NCBI GenBank assembly: GCA_022842325.1
Contig: JALHPU010000024.1
Span: 1-64,000 of the forward strand
Direction: 5' to 3'
Origin: Sulfuritalea sp.
Lineage (GTDB): Bacteria > Pseudomonadota > Gammaproteobacteria > Burkholderiales > Rhodocyclaceae
DNA length: 64,000 bases
Positions 35,944 through 45,860 of the stretch are shown here, in pieces. Made by a program: the position numbers and the translations under genes. The notes beneath the pieces were generated by a model, which was not told the origin of the DNA, did not search any database, and saw only the letters and a program-made list of their open reading frames with translations. The first letter of the stretch is position 1; every line of letters starts with the position of its first letter.

Positions 35944-35979
35944 TGACGCAATACGTCACATTGACGCCGCTATTCGTCA
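35944..35979. promoter_or_regulatory. Two tandem TGACG...CGTCA palindromes upstream of the pilin
   Basis: TGACG-CAATA-CGTCA (35944-35958) and TGACG-CCGCTATT-CGTCA (35962-35979) lie three bases apart, about 115-150 bp before the pilin start. The second overlaps the 3' end of the preceding gene. A TATACAAT stretch downstream may be a -10 element. I see no convincing sigma-54 -24/-12 pair. They are candidate binding sites for a dimeric regulator. Confidence 0.4.
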
Positions 35980-38003
35980 CATGGAGGCAAATAGACCGCA
36001 GTGTGTCTGCCGGAAATGTGGTTCAGCCACATGGCTCGAAACAAACGCCCCATATCGCGACCGAAGCGCCGGGTATCGAACAGGGGCGCCGTGGCGCGGG
36101 TGGTGTCAAGTCGATGCCGCAAAGCCCGGCAGCGCGCGGGATCCCTGGCCAGGTCATCGGCAAGGGCGAGATAATCCTCGTCCGAGCGCGCGATCAGCTC
36201 CGGCAGCCCTGCCGCGTGCAGGACACTGGCTGACACGCGACCCGCAAAGGTTTCGCCCAGGCGGGCGACCAAGGGTACTCCGGCCCAGAGCATGTCGCTG
36301 CCCGTGGTGTGTGAACCATAGGGAAAGGTGTCCAGCGCCAGGTCGGCCAGCGGCAGTCGGGCCAGGTGGTCGGGCAATTCGCGCCACGGGGCAAACAGGA
36401 TACGTTCGGTGCCGATCCCCCGCGCCTGTGCTGCGCGGCGGAGATTGGCTTGCGCCGCTTCCGACTGGAAACCCAGCCAGAGAATCGATGCCGGATTGCG
36501 CCGTAGCAGTTCGCACCAGAGACTGAAGGCGGGAGGCGTGATCTTGATGCTCTGATTGAAGGAACAGAAAACGAAGGCGTCTTCGGGCAGCCCCTCGTCC
36601 CGCCGCGTGGGGGCGACGCGTGCATCCGCTACACGGCTGCTGGGTTGGTAACTGTGCGGCATCAGGGCCAGATGTTCGACATAGTCCCCCGCATGCTCGG
36701 GCGGGGTGACGACCGCATCCGATATCAGGTAATGGGCCAGACCCGGTACACCCAGTGTCCCGGGGAATCCCAGCCAGGTTGCCACGACCGGTGCCGGGGA
36801 ATGGGCCAGAATCCCTGAACGCGAAAACTTGGTCCAGCCATTCATGTCCACCAGAATGTCGATCCGGTCGCGCCGCATCAGGTCGGCCGTGTCGGCAAAC
36901 GACAGGGCGTCAATATCGCGGAACACATCGAACGCAGCGCCCAGGCGTTGGCGCAAGGGGCTGCCGTCTTGCGGGCCATAGCCATAGGCATGGACCGAGA
37001 ACTCCCTGCGATCAAGATTTTCGTAGATTCCCACCGCCAGTTCGCTGACCGGATGCGCACGGAAATCCGCGGAGAGGAAGCCAATGCGCAAGGACCGAAG
37101 CGGGTCATCCGGCACGCCGGCATTGGGGGAAGCAGGCGGCACGGCGCCGACACCCGCTCTCCTCAAATAGGCGCGGCCGTATGTTTCGGCGCCTTGCCGC
37201 AGCGTTGTGCGATCGATTTCTTCAATGTGGGTCATGAAGAAAGGCTCCGGCCCCTGGTCGACCCGGCGCCGCATTAGCTCGCTCAATACCGCCGGCAGGT
37301 CGGCGCGCTGCCAGTCGCAAAACGCCCGTTCCGCTGCGCAAAGATGGGGAAGCAGCGCATCAGCCTCACGCTGGCTGAGTTCGGCGTCGTCGAGCACCTT
37401 GTGCGCGCACCTGGCCGCCTCTTCATAGCGGCCGAGGTCGCCCAGGGTGACAACAAAATTGACGAACGCATCGAGCGACTCCGGGTTGTTCGTTACCGCA
37501 GCTTGAAATGCCTCCAGGGCTTCCGCAAACCGGCGCTTGCGGTGCAATGCCGCACCCAGCGTGTTATGCGCATCCGGTTGCCGCGGATTCAGCCCAATCG
37601 CAGCTCGACAACTCTCTATCGCTGCATCGAGGGCACCAAGCTGCAGCAGCGTCCCCGCCCGGTTGACATGAAATTCCGCTCGCTGCGGCGCCAGCGCCAG
37701 GGCCGCCTCGATGCTTGCCAAGGACTCGCTGGAATGTCCGGCCACTGCCAAGGCAATCGCAAGATTGCTGTGCATTTCCGGATCGCCCGGATACAGTGCG
37801 ACACCGCGCCGCAGTAGCGGAAGCGCCTCATCGTGGCGCCCGGCAGTGATATGCGCCACGGCCAGGGCCTTGAGACCCAGCGGATGATCGGGCGCGCGGC
37901 TCAAGAGGCGCCTCGCGACTGTTGCCACCTCCGCATACTGGCCGCGCGCAATCAAGCCGACAATTTGAGTCTCATCCGTAGTTTTGGAAAATTGTCGCTT
38001 CAT
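35970..38003 (-). CDS. TPR O-GlcNAc-transferase-like (SPINDLY/GT41) protein
   Basis: This 677-residue protein has an N-terminal TPR domain (about residues 15-240; repeats such as AEFHVNRAGTLLQLGALDAAIESCRAAIGLNP) and a C-terminal GT41 catalytic domain beginning LRIGFLSADFRAHPVSELAVGIYE. Further GT41 blocks are ILVDMNGWTKFSRSGILAHSPAPVVATWLGFPGTLG, FVFCSFNQSIKITP and LALDTFPYGSHTTGSDMLWAGVPLV. Such enzymes glycosylate Ser/Thr of proteins (in bacteria, for example adhesins or flagellins). It is encoded 140 bp upstream of the pilin gene on the same strand, so the pilin pair is a possible target. That link is inference. Confidence 0.88.
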   Translation of the reverse strand: MKRQFSKTTDETQIVGLIARGQYAEVATVARRLLSRAPDHPLGLKALAVAHITAGRHDEALPLLRRGVALYPGDPEMHSNLAIALAVAGHSSESLASIEAALALAPQRAEFHVNRAGTLLQLGALDAAIESCRAAIGLNPRQPDAHNTLGAALHRKRRFAEALEAFQAAVTNNPESLDAFVNFVVTLGDLGRYEEAARCAHKVLDDAELSQREADALLPHLCAAERAFCDWQRADLPAVLSELMRRRVDQGPEPFFMTHIEEIDRTTLRQGAETYGRAYLRRAGVGAVPPASPNAGVPDDPLRSLRIGFLSADFRAHPVSELAVGIYENLDRREFSVHAYGYGPQDGSPLRQRLGAAFDVFRDIDALSFADTADLMRRDRIDILVDMNGWTKFSRSGILAHSPAPVVATWLGFPGTLGVPGLAHYLISDAVVTPPEHAGDYVEHLALMPHSYQPSSRVADARVAPTRRDEGLPEDAFVFCSFNQSIKITPPAFSLWCELLRRNPASILWLGFQSEAAQANLRRAAQARGIGTERILFAPWRELPDHLARLPLADLALDTFPYGSHTTGSDMLWAGVPLVARLGETFAGRVSASVLHAAGLPELIARSDEDYLALADDLARDPARCRALRHRLDTTRATAPLFDTRRFGRDMGRLFRAMWLNHISGRHTAVYLPPCDE

Positions 38004-38142
38004 GTGCGGTCAAAACTGATTCAATAAATTAACCAGCAGGCACCCGCCAATCGCCCGTCTTCCGGGCTGAGCATCCAACTGGCTGCACTGTCATCGACAT
38101 CAGATGGCGATCGCAAGCGTCCAAACGTCTGGGCTCAAGCCA

Positions 38143-41100
38143 TCACCGCTTCAGAATCAGCCCCTGACCCGTCGGCAGGGGAAAAACACGGTACTCACGC
38201 TCGGCAAACCACGGATCCTCCGCCTGCTTCTGTTTGCGATATATGCCAGCCCACTCGTAATCATCCATGATGATAATGCCGCCAGATACCACACGATCAA
38301 ACAGACGCTCCAGCGATGCCAGCTCACCAGCCGCGTTGTTCAGATCGATATGCAGATAGGCAACCTTTTCCGGAATCCCATCGGCAAATGAATCAGGCAG
38401 CAAGCCCTTGATCAAAGCTACTTGTGGGTAATCGGCAAAACGCTGTTGCACAGTTTCATAGAAGCCTTCCCGCTGATCGGAATACTGATGTCCGTCGATT
38501 GGATGGTAGTCGTAGGTGTCGTAACCCCAGAATGTTTTTGGAAACGCAGTGCCGCCCAGATAGTCCATTACGGTCTTGATGCCGGTGCCGCTGTACACTC
38601 CACACTCGACAAAATCGCCTTGCAGATGCACGCAATGGTAGGCTGCGCAGGCAAGAATATAGCGCCTCCACACGATCGCCTGATCAGCGTCATTCTGGAT
38701 ATTGCTCTCCCACGCATGGCGAAAAGCTGCATCTTCCAACAGCGAGTTATTACGGCACCAGGTAAACAGGTTGTCGCCGAGAAAAAATCCGGGAGCCACC
38801 AGACTTTTTGCCTCATCCATCAGCGCCGCAAAGCGCGTGCGGTCACTCACACCCCAGTATGTGTGCGACGAAAAGCTGAACATCTGTTCGGGAGACGGCT
38901 GAACAGGCTGCGGCAAGGCGACGGGTTCATCATCCGGAGGGAAATGAGCCTCCGCCAGTTCGGCAAGTTCCTCTTCCGACTGTACTGCCTTGCTCGCAAC
39001 AGCCCACAAATCATAGTATGGATGGGCGCGACTGCCGCTGACAACGCTGCCGAATCCGGCCTCGTTGAGGGTGCCGACCAGGACCTTTTCGGTAAACCCG
39101 CAGCGGTGCGCCATGTAATGGTTTCCCTGCTCCAGCGATGCACGAAGGCCATACAGGATGTCGAGCGGGGCGATGGGACCGGCGGGCGAGTTGTAGGCCG
39201 GCTCGACCAGCTTGTCGTCAGCGATCAGGCGACAAACTGATTGCAGGTCCGGACAGTTGATGACCAGGAAGCCGTCGGGCTTCAGCACCCGCCGGAACTC
39301 GGCAAGCGCCAACAGAACTTCATGCGCATAGAGGTGTTCGATGTTGTGGCTGGAAAATAGCGCATCCACCGCCCCGTCCGCCACCGCCGACATGTCGAGC
39401 ATGGTGCCGACGATATCGGGATCGACACTTGGATTGATGTCCAGGCGCAATTCCTTCCAGCCCGGAAGGTTGAAGCCGCGCGTGGTCCGGTCCTTGCGGT
39501 TGTTGCCGCAGCCGACGTGGAGAAAGGTTTTCATGGCGTTGGGCTCACGTTTCTGTGTTGTTGTATCGATCTGACTATCGCACCAGGATTGCCACATGCT
39601 GCGCAGGGCGGCTTCAAGATGGCCGGCAAAGCGCGGCGCGTCGAAGATCGGCGATTTCAGCACCTGTTGTCGCAGGCCTGAGCGCAAGGCCGCCAGTCGC
39701 GGCAGGTCGCCGGTATGCGCAACCGCGCGCGCGACGAAGTCGTCGGCGTCGGCGGCGATCCATTCGGACAAGCCGGCGTTCGCCAGGAAACCAAGGCCTT
39801 GGCGCGAAAGAAAGCTGCTTCCGGCCAGGGTAAGCACCGGCACGCCCATCCAGAGACTTTCCGCGGTCGTGGTTCCGCCCGGAAACGGAAACGAATCGAG
39901 GACGATATCCACCCACTGGTAGGCCGCCAGATACTCGGCGCGCGGCGAGGCACCTTCGAACGCCAGTCGCCCTGCCTCGATGCCCCTGGCGGCAAAACGA
40001 TCCAGGATCGCACGCTGCCCGCCGGCCTCGCCGAACTGCCTCGCCTTCAACAGGAGCCGGCTCCCCGGCACCGCTTTCATTACCCGCGCCCAAAGCGCCA
40101 CCACGGCGTCGCTGATCTTGTTGGGGTTATGGAAGCAGCCGAAGGTGATGTGCGCCTTGCCGAGCGCCGGAAGCGGCGTGACCGGGATATCGATTTCGGG
40201 CACGGTGAAGCACAGGCGGGTTTCCGGCAGGCGCCAGATCCTTTCGGTGAAGTGGGCTTCCTCGGATTCCGGCAAGGTCCAGGGATCGGCGATCAGGTAG
40301 TCGATGGCAGCGAGCCCAGTGGTCGCGAAATAGCCCAGCCAGGTGACCTGTACCGGTGCCGGCTTCCAGGCAAAGAGCGGCAGGCGATTGTGGCCGGTGT
40401 GGCCGGCAAGGTCGATCAGGATATCGATGCCGTCAGCGCGTATCAGTCGCGCCAGCCTTTCGTCCGTAAGCCCCGACACCGGTCGCCAGATGTCGCAACA
40501 GGCCCTGATCCGCTCCGTCACGGGATCGACGCGAGAATGATTGGCATAGGCAATCAAGCTCAAACGCTGCGATGCACCCGAGGAAAGCGCTTTAAGCACA
40601 CCTTCGATGAAGTGTCCTACGGGGTGTTCGCGGAAATCTCCCGACACGAGGCCCACCCGCAAGGGTCTGGCATGCTCGGGGCTGTTGGGCCAATCGGCGA
40701 AGGCGCGGGCCTGTCGTGCTGCAGCATCGCCATAGCGCCGTGCCTGGATCAGCATTGTCTCGGCCGGCAGATCGCAACGATAGTTGTGGGTGAATAACAG
40801 GTTGGAGTGCGCATCGACCAGATTGGGGTCGATATCCAGCGCCCTGCGGTAGCTTGCGACGGCGCTCTCGACCTGCCCGAACTCGTTCAGGACATCGCCC
40901 CGGCTGAGGTGCGCCGCGGCATCGTCAGGGTCGATCTGCAGTGCCCGGTCAAAGCTCGCCAGGGCCTCTTCAAACTGCCCGCAAGCCTGCAGGGCGATGC
41001 CCAGGTTGAAATGCGCGCGGCCAATATCGGGATTGATTTCCACCGCTCGACGATGACTGGTCACGGCCTCATCGCGTAGGCCAAGGCCCAACAGCGAAAC

Positions 41101-43941
41101 GCCAAGGTTGGTGTGCGCGCCAGCGAATTCGGGATTGATCTCCAGCGCTCGCCGGTAGCTCGCCACAGCTTCGTCAAATTGCCCGAGGCTATGCAGGGCA
41201 ACGCCCAGATTGCTGTGCGCCTCGACGAAATCGGGCCTGATCTCCAACGCCCGGCGATAGCTCGCCACGGCTTCGTCCAGTTTTCCGAGGTCGGTCAGGA
41301 CATTGCCCAGGTAGCTATGCGTATCGGCGTCATCGGGATTGATCTGCAGCGCCCGGCGCAAACTTGTGGCAGCCTCCGCGGGCCGGCCGTGGCCGTTCAG
41401 AATCGCACCAAGGCTGCGCAGCGCCAGGACACAGTCAGGATCGACGGCAAGCCCCCTTTGAAAGCTGGCCATGGCGCCATCAACATCGCCCCGAGCCATC
41501 AAGGCAACGCCCAGGTTGGTTTGCGCTTCGGCGTCATCCGGCAGCAGCTCCGCTGCCTTTTGCAGGGCTTGCAGGCCATCCTTGCCCTGCACCTGAAGGG
41601 ATGCACCAAGCAGTTTCCAGGCGACGCCAAGTTCCGGCTCGCGGTCGACCAGGACACGGGTCCGTGCCTCCAATTCTGCATGGCGCCCGGCATTGAACAT
41701 GGCGATGAGCTGGTCGACTTCAGCTTGTGGCCGATGGCGCGCGGGCAGGTGCCGCTGCGCGCACCATGTTCGCCACATGCCGCGCAGGGCGGCTTCAAAG
41801 TGGCCAGCAAAGCGTGGTGCATCGAAGATCGGTGAATTCAGCACCCGTTGCCGCAGGCCCATGCGCAGTGCCGCCAGGCGCGGAAGATCGCCAGCATGGG
41901 CTGCCGCGCGGGCCACGTAGTCGTCGGCGTCGACGGCAATCCAGTCGGGCAGGCCGGCGTTCATCAGCAAGCCGAGGCCCTGGCGCTCGAGGAAGCTGGT
42001 TCCGGCCAGGGTGAGCACTGGCACACCCATCCACAGGCTTTCGGCGGTGGTGGTTCCGCCCGGAAACGGAAACGAATCGAGGACGATATCCACCCGCTGG
42101 TAGGTCGCCAGATAGTCGGTCCGCGACGAAAAACCGTCCAATTTCAGCCGGTCTGCGCCGATGCCATGTGCGGCAAACCGATCCCTGACCCTTTGCCGTA
42201 TTTCGGGATTGTCCAATTGCCTGGTCTTGAGCAACATGCTGCTTCCTGGCACGGCCTTAAGTACCCTTGCCCACAGGGCAAGCACGGCATCGTTGATCTT
42301 GTTCGGGTTCTGGAAGCTGCCAAAGCTGATGTGCCCATTGCCGAGCGCGGGCAGCGGAGTGACAGGAAAATACAACTTCGGCGGTGTAAAACAGAGCCGG
42401 GTTTCCGGCAGACGCCAGATCTTCTCGGTGAAATTGACTTCCTCGGATTCGGGCAAGGTCCAGGGATCGGCGATCAGATAGTCGATGGCCGCAACTCCGG
42501 TCGTGGCGAAATAGCCCAGCCAGGTGACCTGCACCGGCGCCGCTTTCCAGGCGAACAGCGACAGGCGGTTATGAACGGTGTGTCCGGAGAGATCGATCAG
42601 AATGTCGATGCCGTCATCGTATATTCGCCTTGCCAGGCTTTCGTCCGGAACTCCCACCGCCGAACGCCAGGCATGGCAGCTGGCCTTGATACGTTCGGTG
42701 ACTTCGTCGCTATGCGAATTGGTTGTGTAGGCGATGATTTCGAGCCGGCCGGCGGAACTCGACGCCATGGCTGCCAGTATGCCATCCAGGAAGTGGCCCA
42801 CGGGATGATTTTGAAGATCCGGGGACACCAGGCCGACACGCAGGCATCGTTCGCCGTCCGATGGGTTGCTCCACTCGGTGCGTGGCCGGGCTTGCCGCGC
42901 GACCAGATCGCCAAATTGCCGCGCCTCCGCCAGCAAGCTTGCCGCGGAATTTCCGGCGATGTAGTGTTGCAGGCTCAGCAAACTGCTGCGCACGGCGGTG
43001 GAATCGGGATCGATCTCCAGTGCCCGGCGGAAACTTGCAACGGCGTCGTCAAGCCGCCAGAGGTCTTCCAGCACGCATCCCCTGTTGATGTGCGCCGACG
43101 CGAAATTCGGGTCGATTTCCAGCGCGCGTCGATAGCACGCCATGGCGGCATCGAATTGCCCGAGGTCTTGCAAAGCGATACCAAGGTTGTTGTGCGCTGA
43201 AGCGTGATCGGGATCGATTTCCAGCGCCCGGCGATGGCTCGCCGCCGCCGCCTCGGGTTGCCGGAGCCTACGCAAGGTCACGCCAAGCCTGTTGTGGGCC
43301 GGCACGAAATCGGGTTTGATCTCGATCGCCCGTCGATAGCTTGCCTCCGCATCAGCCAATTGCCCAAGATCCAGCAGGGCGCCACCCAGGTTACTGTGTG
43401 CTTCGGCAAAGTCGGGGTTGATCGCCAGCGCCTGGCGAAAGCGCGCCGCCGCCTCGGCCGATAGCCCAAGTTTCTGCAGGGTCGCTCCCAGGTTGTTCTG
43501 CGCCACGGCGGAGCCGGGCTTGATCTGCACCGCCAGGCGATAGCTCGCGAGCGCGTCCTGCAACTGCCCGAGGTCCTCAAAAACGTTACCGAGGTTGTTA
43601 TGCGCGTCGGCGAAATCGGGTTTTATTTCCACGGCGCGACGAAAGTGCGCCATGGCGGCATCCAGTTGTCCTGTATGTCGCAAAGCGCGGCCGAGATTGC
43701 ACCGCGCCGGCGCATCGTCCGGCAAAAGGTCAACGGCCCTCTGCAAAGCAGGCAGCGCTTCTTCCTCCCTGCCCTGCATCTGAATGGAAGCTCCCAGTGC
43801 CTTCCAGACCAGGCCGGCTTCCGGAAACTCTTCGACAAGGACCCGCGTCCGAGCTTCCAGTTCGACATATCGCCCACTATTGAACAGATCGAAAATCTGG
43901 TCGCATTCTGACTGTGGCAAGGGTTTCGGGGAAGAATTCAT
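38143..43941 (-). CDS. Giant tandem TPR-GT41 protein with two C-terminal methyltransferase domains
   Basis: The reading frame encodes 1932 residues without a break. Residues 1-735: TPR array, then GT41 domain (LRVGLVSPDLQNHPVGHFLDGIL, VTWLGYFATTGVAAIDYLIADP, DSFPFPGGTTTAESLWMGVPVLTL). Residues about 740-1455 repeat the same unit (LRVGLVSGDFREHPVGHFIEGVL and so on), with a period of 727 residues. From residue 1470 (MKTFLHVGCGNN) runs a class I methyltransferase with VLKPDGFLVINCPDL. Residues about 1680-1932 form a TylF/macrocin-O-methyltransferase-like domain with FVECGVYSGTGIKTVMDYLG and IIIMDDYEWAG. ATG 39534 could start a separate methyltransferase, but the frame is continuous. The target is unknown; protein or glycan modification is likely. 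Confidence 0.85.
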   Translation of the reverse strand: MNSSPKPLPQSECDQIFDLFNSGRYVELEARTRVLVEEFPEAGLVWKALGASIQMQGREEEALPALQRAVDLLPDDAPARCNLGRALRHTGQLDAAMAHFRRAVEIKPDFADAHNNLGNVFEDLGQLQDALASYRLAVQIKPGSAVAQNNLGATLQKLGLSAEAAARFRQALAINPDFAEAHSNLGGALLDLGQLADAEASYRRAIEIKPDFVPAHNRLGVTLRRLRQPEAAAASHRRALEIDPDHASAHNNLGIALQDLGQFDAAMACYRRALEIDPNFASAHINRGCVLEDLWRLDDAVASFRRALEIDPDSTAVRSSLLSLQHYIAGNSAASLLAEARQFGDLVARQARPRTEWSNPSDGERCLRVGLVSPDLQNHPVGHFLDGILAAMASSSAGRLEIIAYTTNSHSDEVTERIKASCHAWRSAVGVPDESLARRIYDDGIDILIDLSGHTVHNRLSLFAWKAAPVQVTWLGYFATTGVAAIDYLIADPWTLPESEEVNFTEKIWRLPETRLCFTPPKLYFPVTPLPALGNGHISFGSFQNPNKINDAVLALWARVLKAVPGSSMLLKTRQLDNPEIRQRVRDRFAAHGIGADRLKLDGFSSRTDYLATYQRVDIVLDSFPFPGGTTTAESLWMGVPVLTLAGTSFLERQGLGLLMNAGLPDWIAVDADDYVARAAAHAGDLPRLAALRMGLRQRVLNSPIFDAPRFAGHFEAALRGMWRTWCAQRHLPARHRPQAEVDQLIAMFNAGRHAELEARTRVLVDREPELGVAWKLLGASLQVQGKDGLQALQKAAELLPDDAEAQTNLGVALMARGDVDGAMASFQRGLAVDPDCVLALRSLGAILNGHGRPAEAATSLRRALQINPDDADTHSYLGNVLTDLGKLDEAVASYRRALEIRPDFVEAHSNLGVALHSLGQFDEAVASYRRALEINPEFAGAHTNLGVSLLGLGLRDEAVTSHRRAVEINPDIGRAHFNLGIALQACGQFEEALASFDRALQIDPDDAAAHLSRGDVLNEFGQVESAVASYRRALDIDPNLVDAHSNLLFTHNYRCDLPAETMLIQARRYGDAAARQARAFADWPNSPEHARPLRVGLVSGDFREHPVGHFIEGVLKALSSGASQRLSLIAYANHSRVDPVTERIRACCDIWRPVSGLTDERLARLIRADGIDILIDLAGHTGHNRLPLFAWKPAPVQVTWLGYFATTGLAAIDYLIADPWTLPESEEAHFTERIWRLPETRLCFTVPEIDIPVTPLPALGKAHITFGCFHNPNKISDAVVALWARVMKAVPGSRLLLKARQFGEAGGQRAILDRFAARGIEAGRLAFEGASPRAEYLAAYQWVDIVLDSFPFPGGTTTAESLWMGVPVLTLAGSSFLSRQGLGFLANAGLSEWIAADADDFVARAVAHTGDLPRLAALRSGLRQQVLKSPIFDAPRFAGHLEAALRSMWQSWCDSQIDTTTQKREPNAMKTFLHVGCGNNRKDRTTRGFNLPGWKELRLDINPSVDPDIVGTMLDMSAVADGAVDALFSSHNIEHLYAHEVLLALAEFRRVLKPDGFLVINCPDLQSVCRLIADDKLVEPAYNSPAGPIAPLDILYGLRASLEQGNHYMAHRCGFTEKVLVGTLNEAGFGSVVSGSRAHPYYDLWAVASKAVQSEEELAELAEAHFPPDDEPVALPQPVQPSPEQMFSFSSHTYWGVSDRTRFAALMDEAKSLVAPGFFLGDNLFTWCRNNSLLEDAAFRHAWESNIQNDADQAIVWRRYILACAAYHCVHLQGDFVECGVYSGTGIKTVMDYLGGTAFPKTFWGYDTYDYHPIDGHQYSDQREGFYETVQQRFADYPQVALIKGLLPDSFADGIPEKVAYLHIDLNNAAGELASLERLFDRVVSGGIIIMDDYEWAGIYRKQKQAEDPWFAEREYRVFPLPTGQGLILKR
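42051..42095. repeat. 45-nt block identical to 39870-39914 (internal duplication)
   Basis: The DNA encoding the conserved GT41 donor block (SFPFPGGTTT and flanks) is identical over 45 nt in the two halves of the giant gene. The offset is 2181 nt, exactly 727 codons, which marks an in-frame tandem duplication of the TPR-GT41 unit. Confidence 0.85.
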
Positions 43942-44064
43942 CTACTCTTGGAGCGGGCCTTCCTGGCCAATTCGACGTTGGCCGCCATTGTATAGAGTCC
44001 GCCCAGTCGCGGGGTCCGATTGATGCACACTGGTTTACGGCGCTTTGCCGACAGGGTTTTCTTG

Positions 44065-44095
44065 AAAGTCGGCGCTGGTGCAACGCCGACTTTTT
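44065..44095. repeat. REP-like hairpin with terminator shape
   Basis: AAAGTCGGCG (44065-44074) pairs perfectly over 10 bp with CGCCGACTTT (44084-44093) around the loop CTGGTGCAA, and T-tracts lie on the plus strand. It belongs to the dispersed palindrome family and lies in the 287-bp gap between the signalling operon and the giant GT41 gene. It could stop transcription from the signalling operon. I see nothing else in that gap. Confidence 0.7.
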
Positions 44096-44228
44096 GGAAA
44101 GAAAGCCATCGGGGGAATCCTGGTGCTTGGGGACGGTCTGCGCTTTGCCGCCAGCATGTTCAACCCCGACCCAGGCACGGCATTCATTGCATCGGCCCGA
44201 GTCCGAGATGAACGCCCTGCCGAAAGCG

Positions 44229-45851
44229 CTATCCCGTCAGATCCACCGCATCCACTTCATCAATCTGCTGCGAATCGAGAAACTGCCGGGCGTATTTCAG
44301 ATAGACCTGACTCTTGACGAAAACATCGAAGAGGTCGGGGTCTATATGTCCGTTCTTCTTGAAATTGGCCATGATGCCCATGGCCTGCGACAGCTTCATG
44401 CCGTGCTTGTAGGGTCGGTCGCGGGCAGTCAGTGCCTCGAAGATGTCGGCGATGCCCATCATTCTGGCCTGTACCGACATCTGCTCGCGGGTCAGTCCCT
44501 TGGGGTAGCCCTTGCCATCCATGCGCTCGTGATGGCCGCCGGCATACTCGGGTACCCGGGTCAGGTGCTTCGGCCACGGCAACTGTTCCAGCATCTTGAT
44601 GGTGGCGACGATGTGATGATTGATGATGTCGCGTTCCTTCAGCGTCAGGGTGCCGGCGCGGATGGTCAGATTGACGACTTCGTCGGCGGTAAGGAACTCC
44701 GTTTCGACGGCATCGACATTGCGCCATTTATGGCCGCTGCCGATGTCGCGCACGCGCTGCTGATCCTCCTCCTTCATGGCCTCGCCGCCGACATTGGTCT
44801 TGCGCAGGAATTCGCGGTCCGCGTCCAGCGCGGCGACCTCCTCGTGGAACTCCTGCCAGATTGTCTCGTCGGCCGCCGCGTAGCCATTCCCGCGCAACGC
44901 CAGTTGCCTGCGCAGCGCCTGGATCTCCGCATCCCGCTTGAGCACTTCGAAGCGGGTATCGATCAACTGTATGCGATCGAACAGGGTTTGCAGCTTGGTG
45001 GCTTTGTCGACCACATGCACCGGCGTCGTCACCTTGCCGCAATCATGCAGCAGACCCGCGATCTTGAGTTCGTAGCGGTCGCGCTCATCCATTCTGAATG
45101 AGGCCAGCGGTCCTTCCTGTGTTGCGTCAGCCGCCTCGGCCAGCATCATGGTCAGGGCCGGCACGCGCTGACAATGGCCGCCGGTATAGGGCGACTTTTC
45201 GTCGATCGCCAGATTGATCAGGTTGATGAAGGACTCGAACAGCTCTTCGAGCTGGGTGATCAGCAGGCGATTGGTCAGGGCAATGGCCGCCTGGGAGGCC
45301 AGCGATTCGGCCAGGCTCTGGTCTGCCGAGGAAAACGGATTGACCTTGTGCGTCTGCGGGTCCTGGGCATTGATCAGTTGCAGCACGCCGATGATCTCGC
45401 CCTCATGGTTCTTCATAGGCACCGTGAGGAAAGACTGGGAACGATAACCCGTGCGTGCATCGAAGCTGCGGGTGCCTGAAAAATCGAAGCCCGCTTCGGT
45501 ATAGGCGTCGGCAATATTCACCGTCTTGTCGTGAATGGCGGCATAGGCGGCGACCATCGAGTCATTCGACTCCCCATTCTCATTGAACAGCGGCAAATTC
45601 GGGAAGTTGATGGGATTGCCTGTGGTGCCGCCCATGGCGATGTGCAGGGAGTCGGTGCGCAGGATTTCGAAGCGCAGCGCCCGGCCATCCTCGGTCATGC
45701 GATACAGGGTGCCGCCATCGGCGTGGGTGATGGTCTTGGCCGCTATCAAAATGCTCTCGAGCAGCCGGTCGATGTCGCGCTCCTTGGAGAGCGCTGCACC
45801 TATTGCATTTAGTTTTTCGAGACGGCGAAACAGATCGCTGGAATTATCCAT
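44229..45851 (-). CDS. GAF-HD-GYP cyclic-di-GMP phosphodiesterase
   Basis: The protein has 540 residues. An N-terminal GAF domain (about 10-195; FLTVPMKNHEGEIIGVLQLINAQ) senses an unknown ligand. The HD-GYP domain follows: HCQRVPALTMMLAEA, LLHDCGKVTTP near residue 270 and HHERMDGKGYPKGL near residue 440. A long charged insertion sits between HDCGK and the GYP motif (about 290-380), containing LQTLFDRIQLIDTRFEVLKRDAEI, typical of a subgroup. The predicted activity is c-di-GMP to pGpG/GMP. It is the last gene of the signalling operon, 9 nt after the GAF-GspE gene. Confidence 0.9.
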   Translation of the reverse strand: MDNSSDLFRRLEKLNAIGAALSKERDIDRLLESILIAAKTITHADGGTLYRMTEDGRALRFEILRTDSLHIAMGGTTGNPINFPNLPLFNENGESNDSMVAAYAAIHDKTVNIADAYTEAGFDFSGTRSFDARTGYRSQSFLTVPMKNHEGEIIGVLQLINAQDPQTHKVNPFSSADQSLAESLASQAAIALTNRLLITQLEELFESFINLINLAIDEKSPYTGGHCQRVPALTMMLAEAADATQEGPLASFRMDERDRYELKIAGLLHDCGKVTTPVHVVDKATKLQTLFDRIQLIDTRFEVLKRDAEIQALRRQLALRGNGYAAADETIWQEFHEEVAALDADREFLRKTNVGGEAMKEEDQQRVRDIGSGHKWRNVDAVETEFLTADEVVNLTIRAGTLTLKERDIINHHIVATIKMLEQLPWPKHLTRVPEYAGGHHERMDGKGYPKGLTREQMSVQARMMGIADIFEALTARDRPYKHGMKLSQAMGIMANFKKNGHIDPDLFDVFVKSQVYLKYARQFLDSQQIDEVDAVDLTG

Positions 45852-45860
45852 GCTCGTTTC

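Noticed and set aside
38053-38067. Hairpin GCCCG-TCTTC-CGGGC downstream of the giant gene
   Set aside because: The stem is only five base pairs and no T-run follows in either direction, so it is not a convincing terminator.
40800-43700. Repeats in the giant gene as a CRISPR or tandem DNA array
   Set aside because: The periodicity is the 34-residue TPR protein repeat (102 nt), with diverged DNA.
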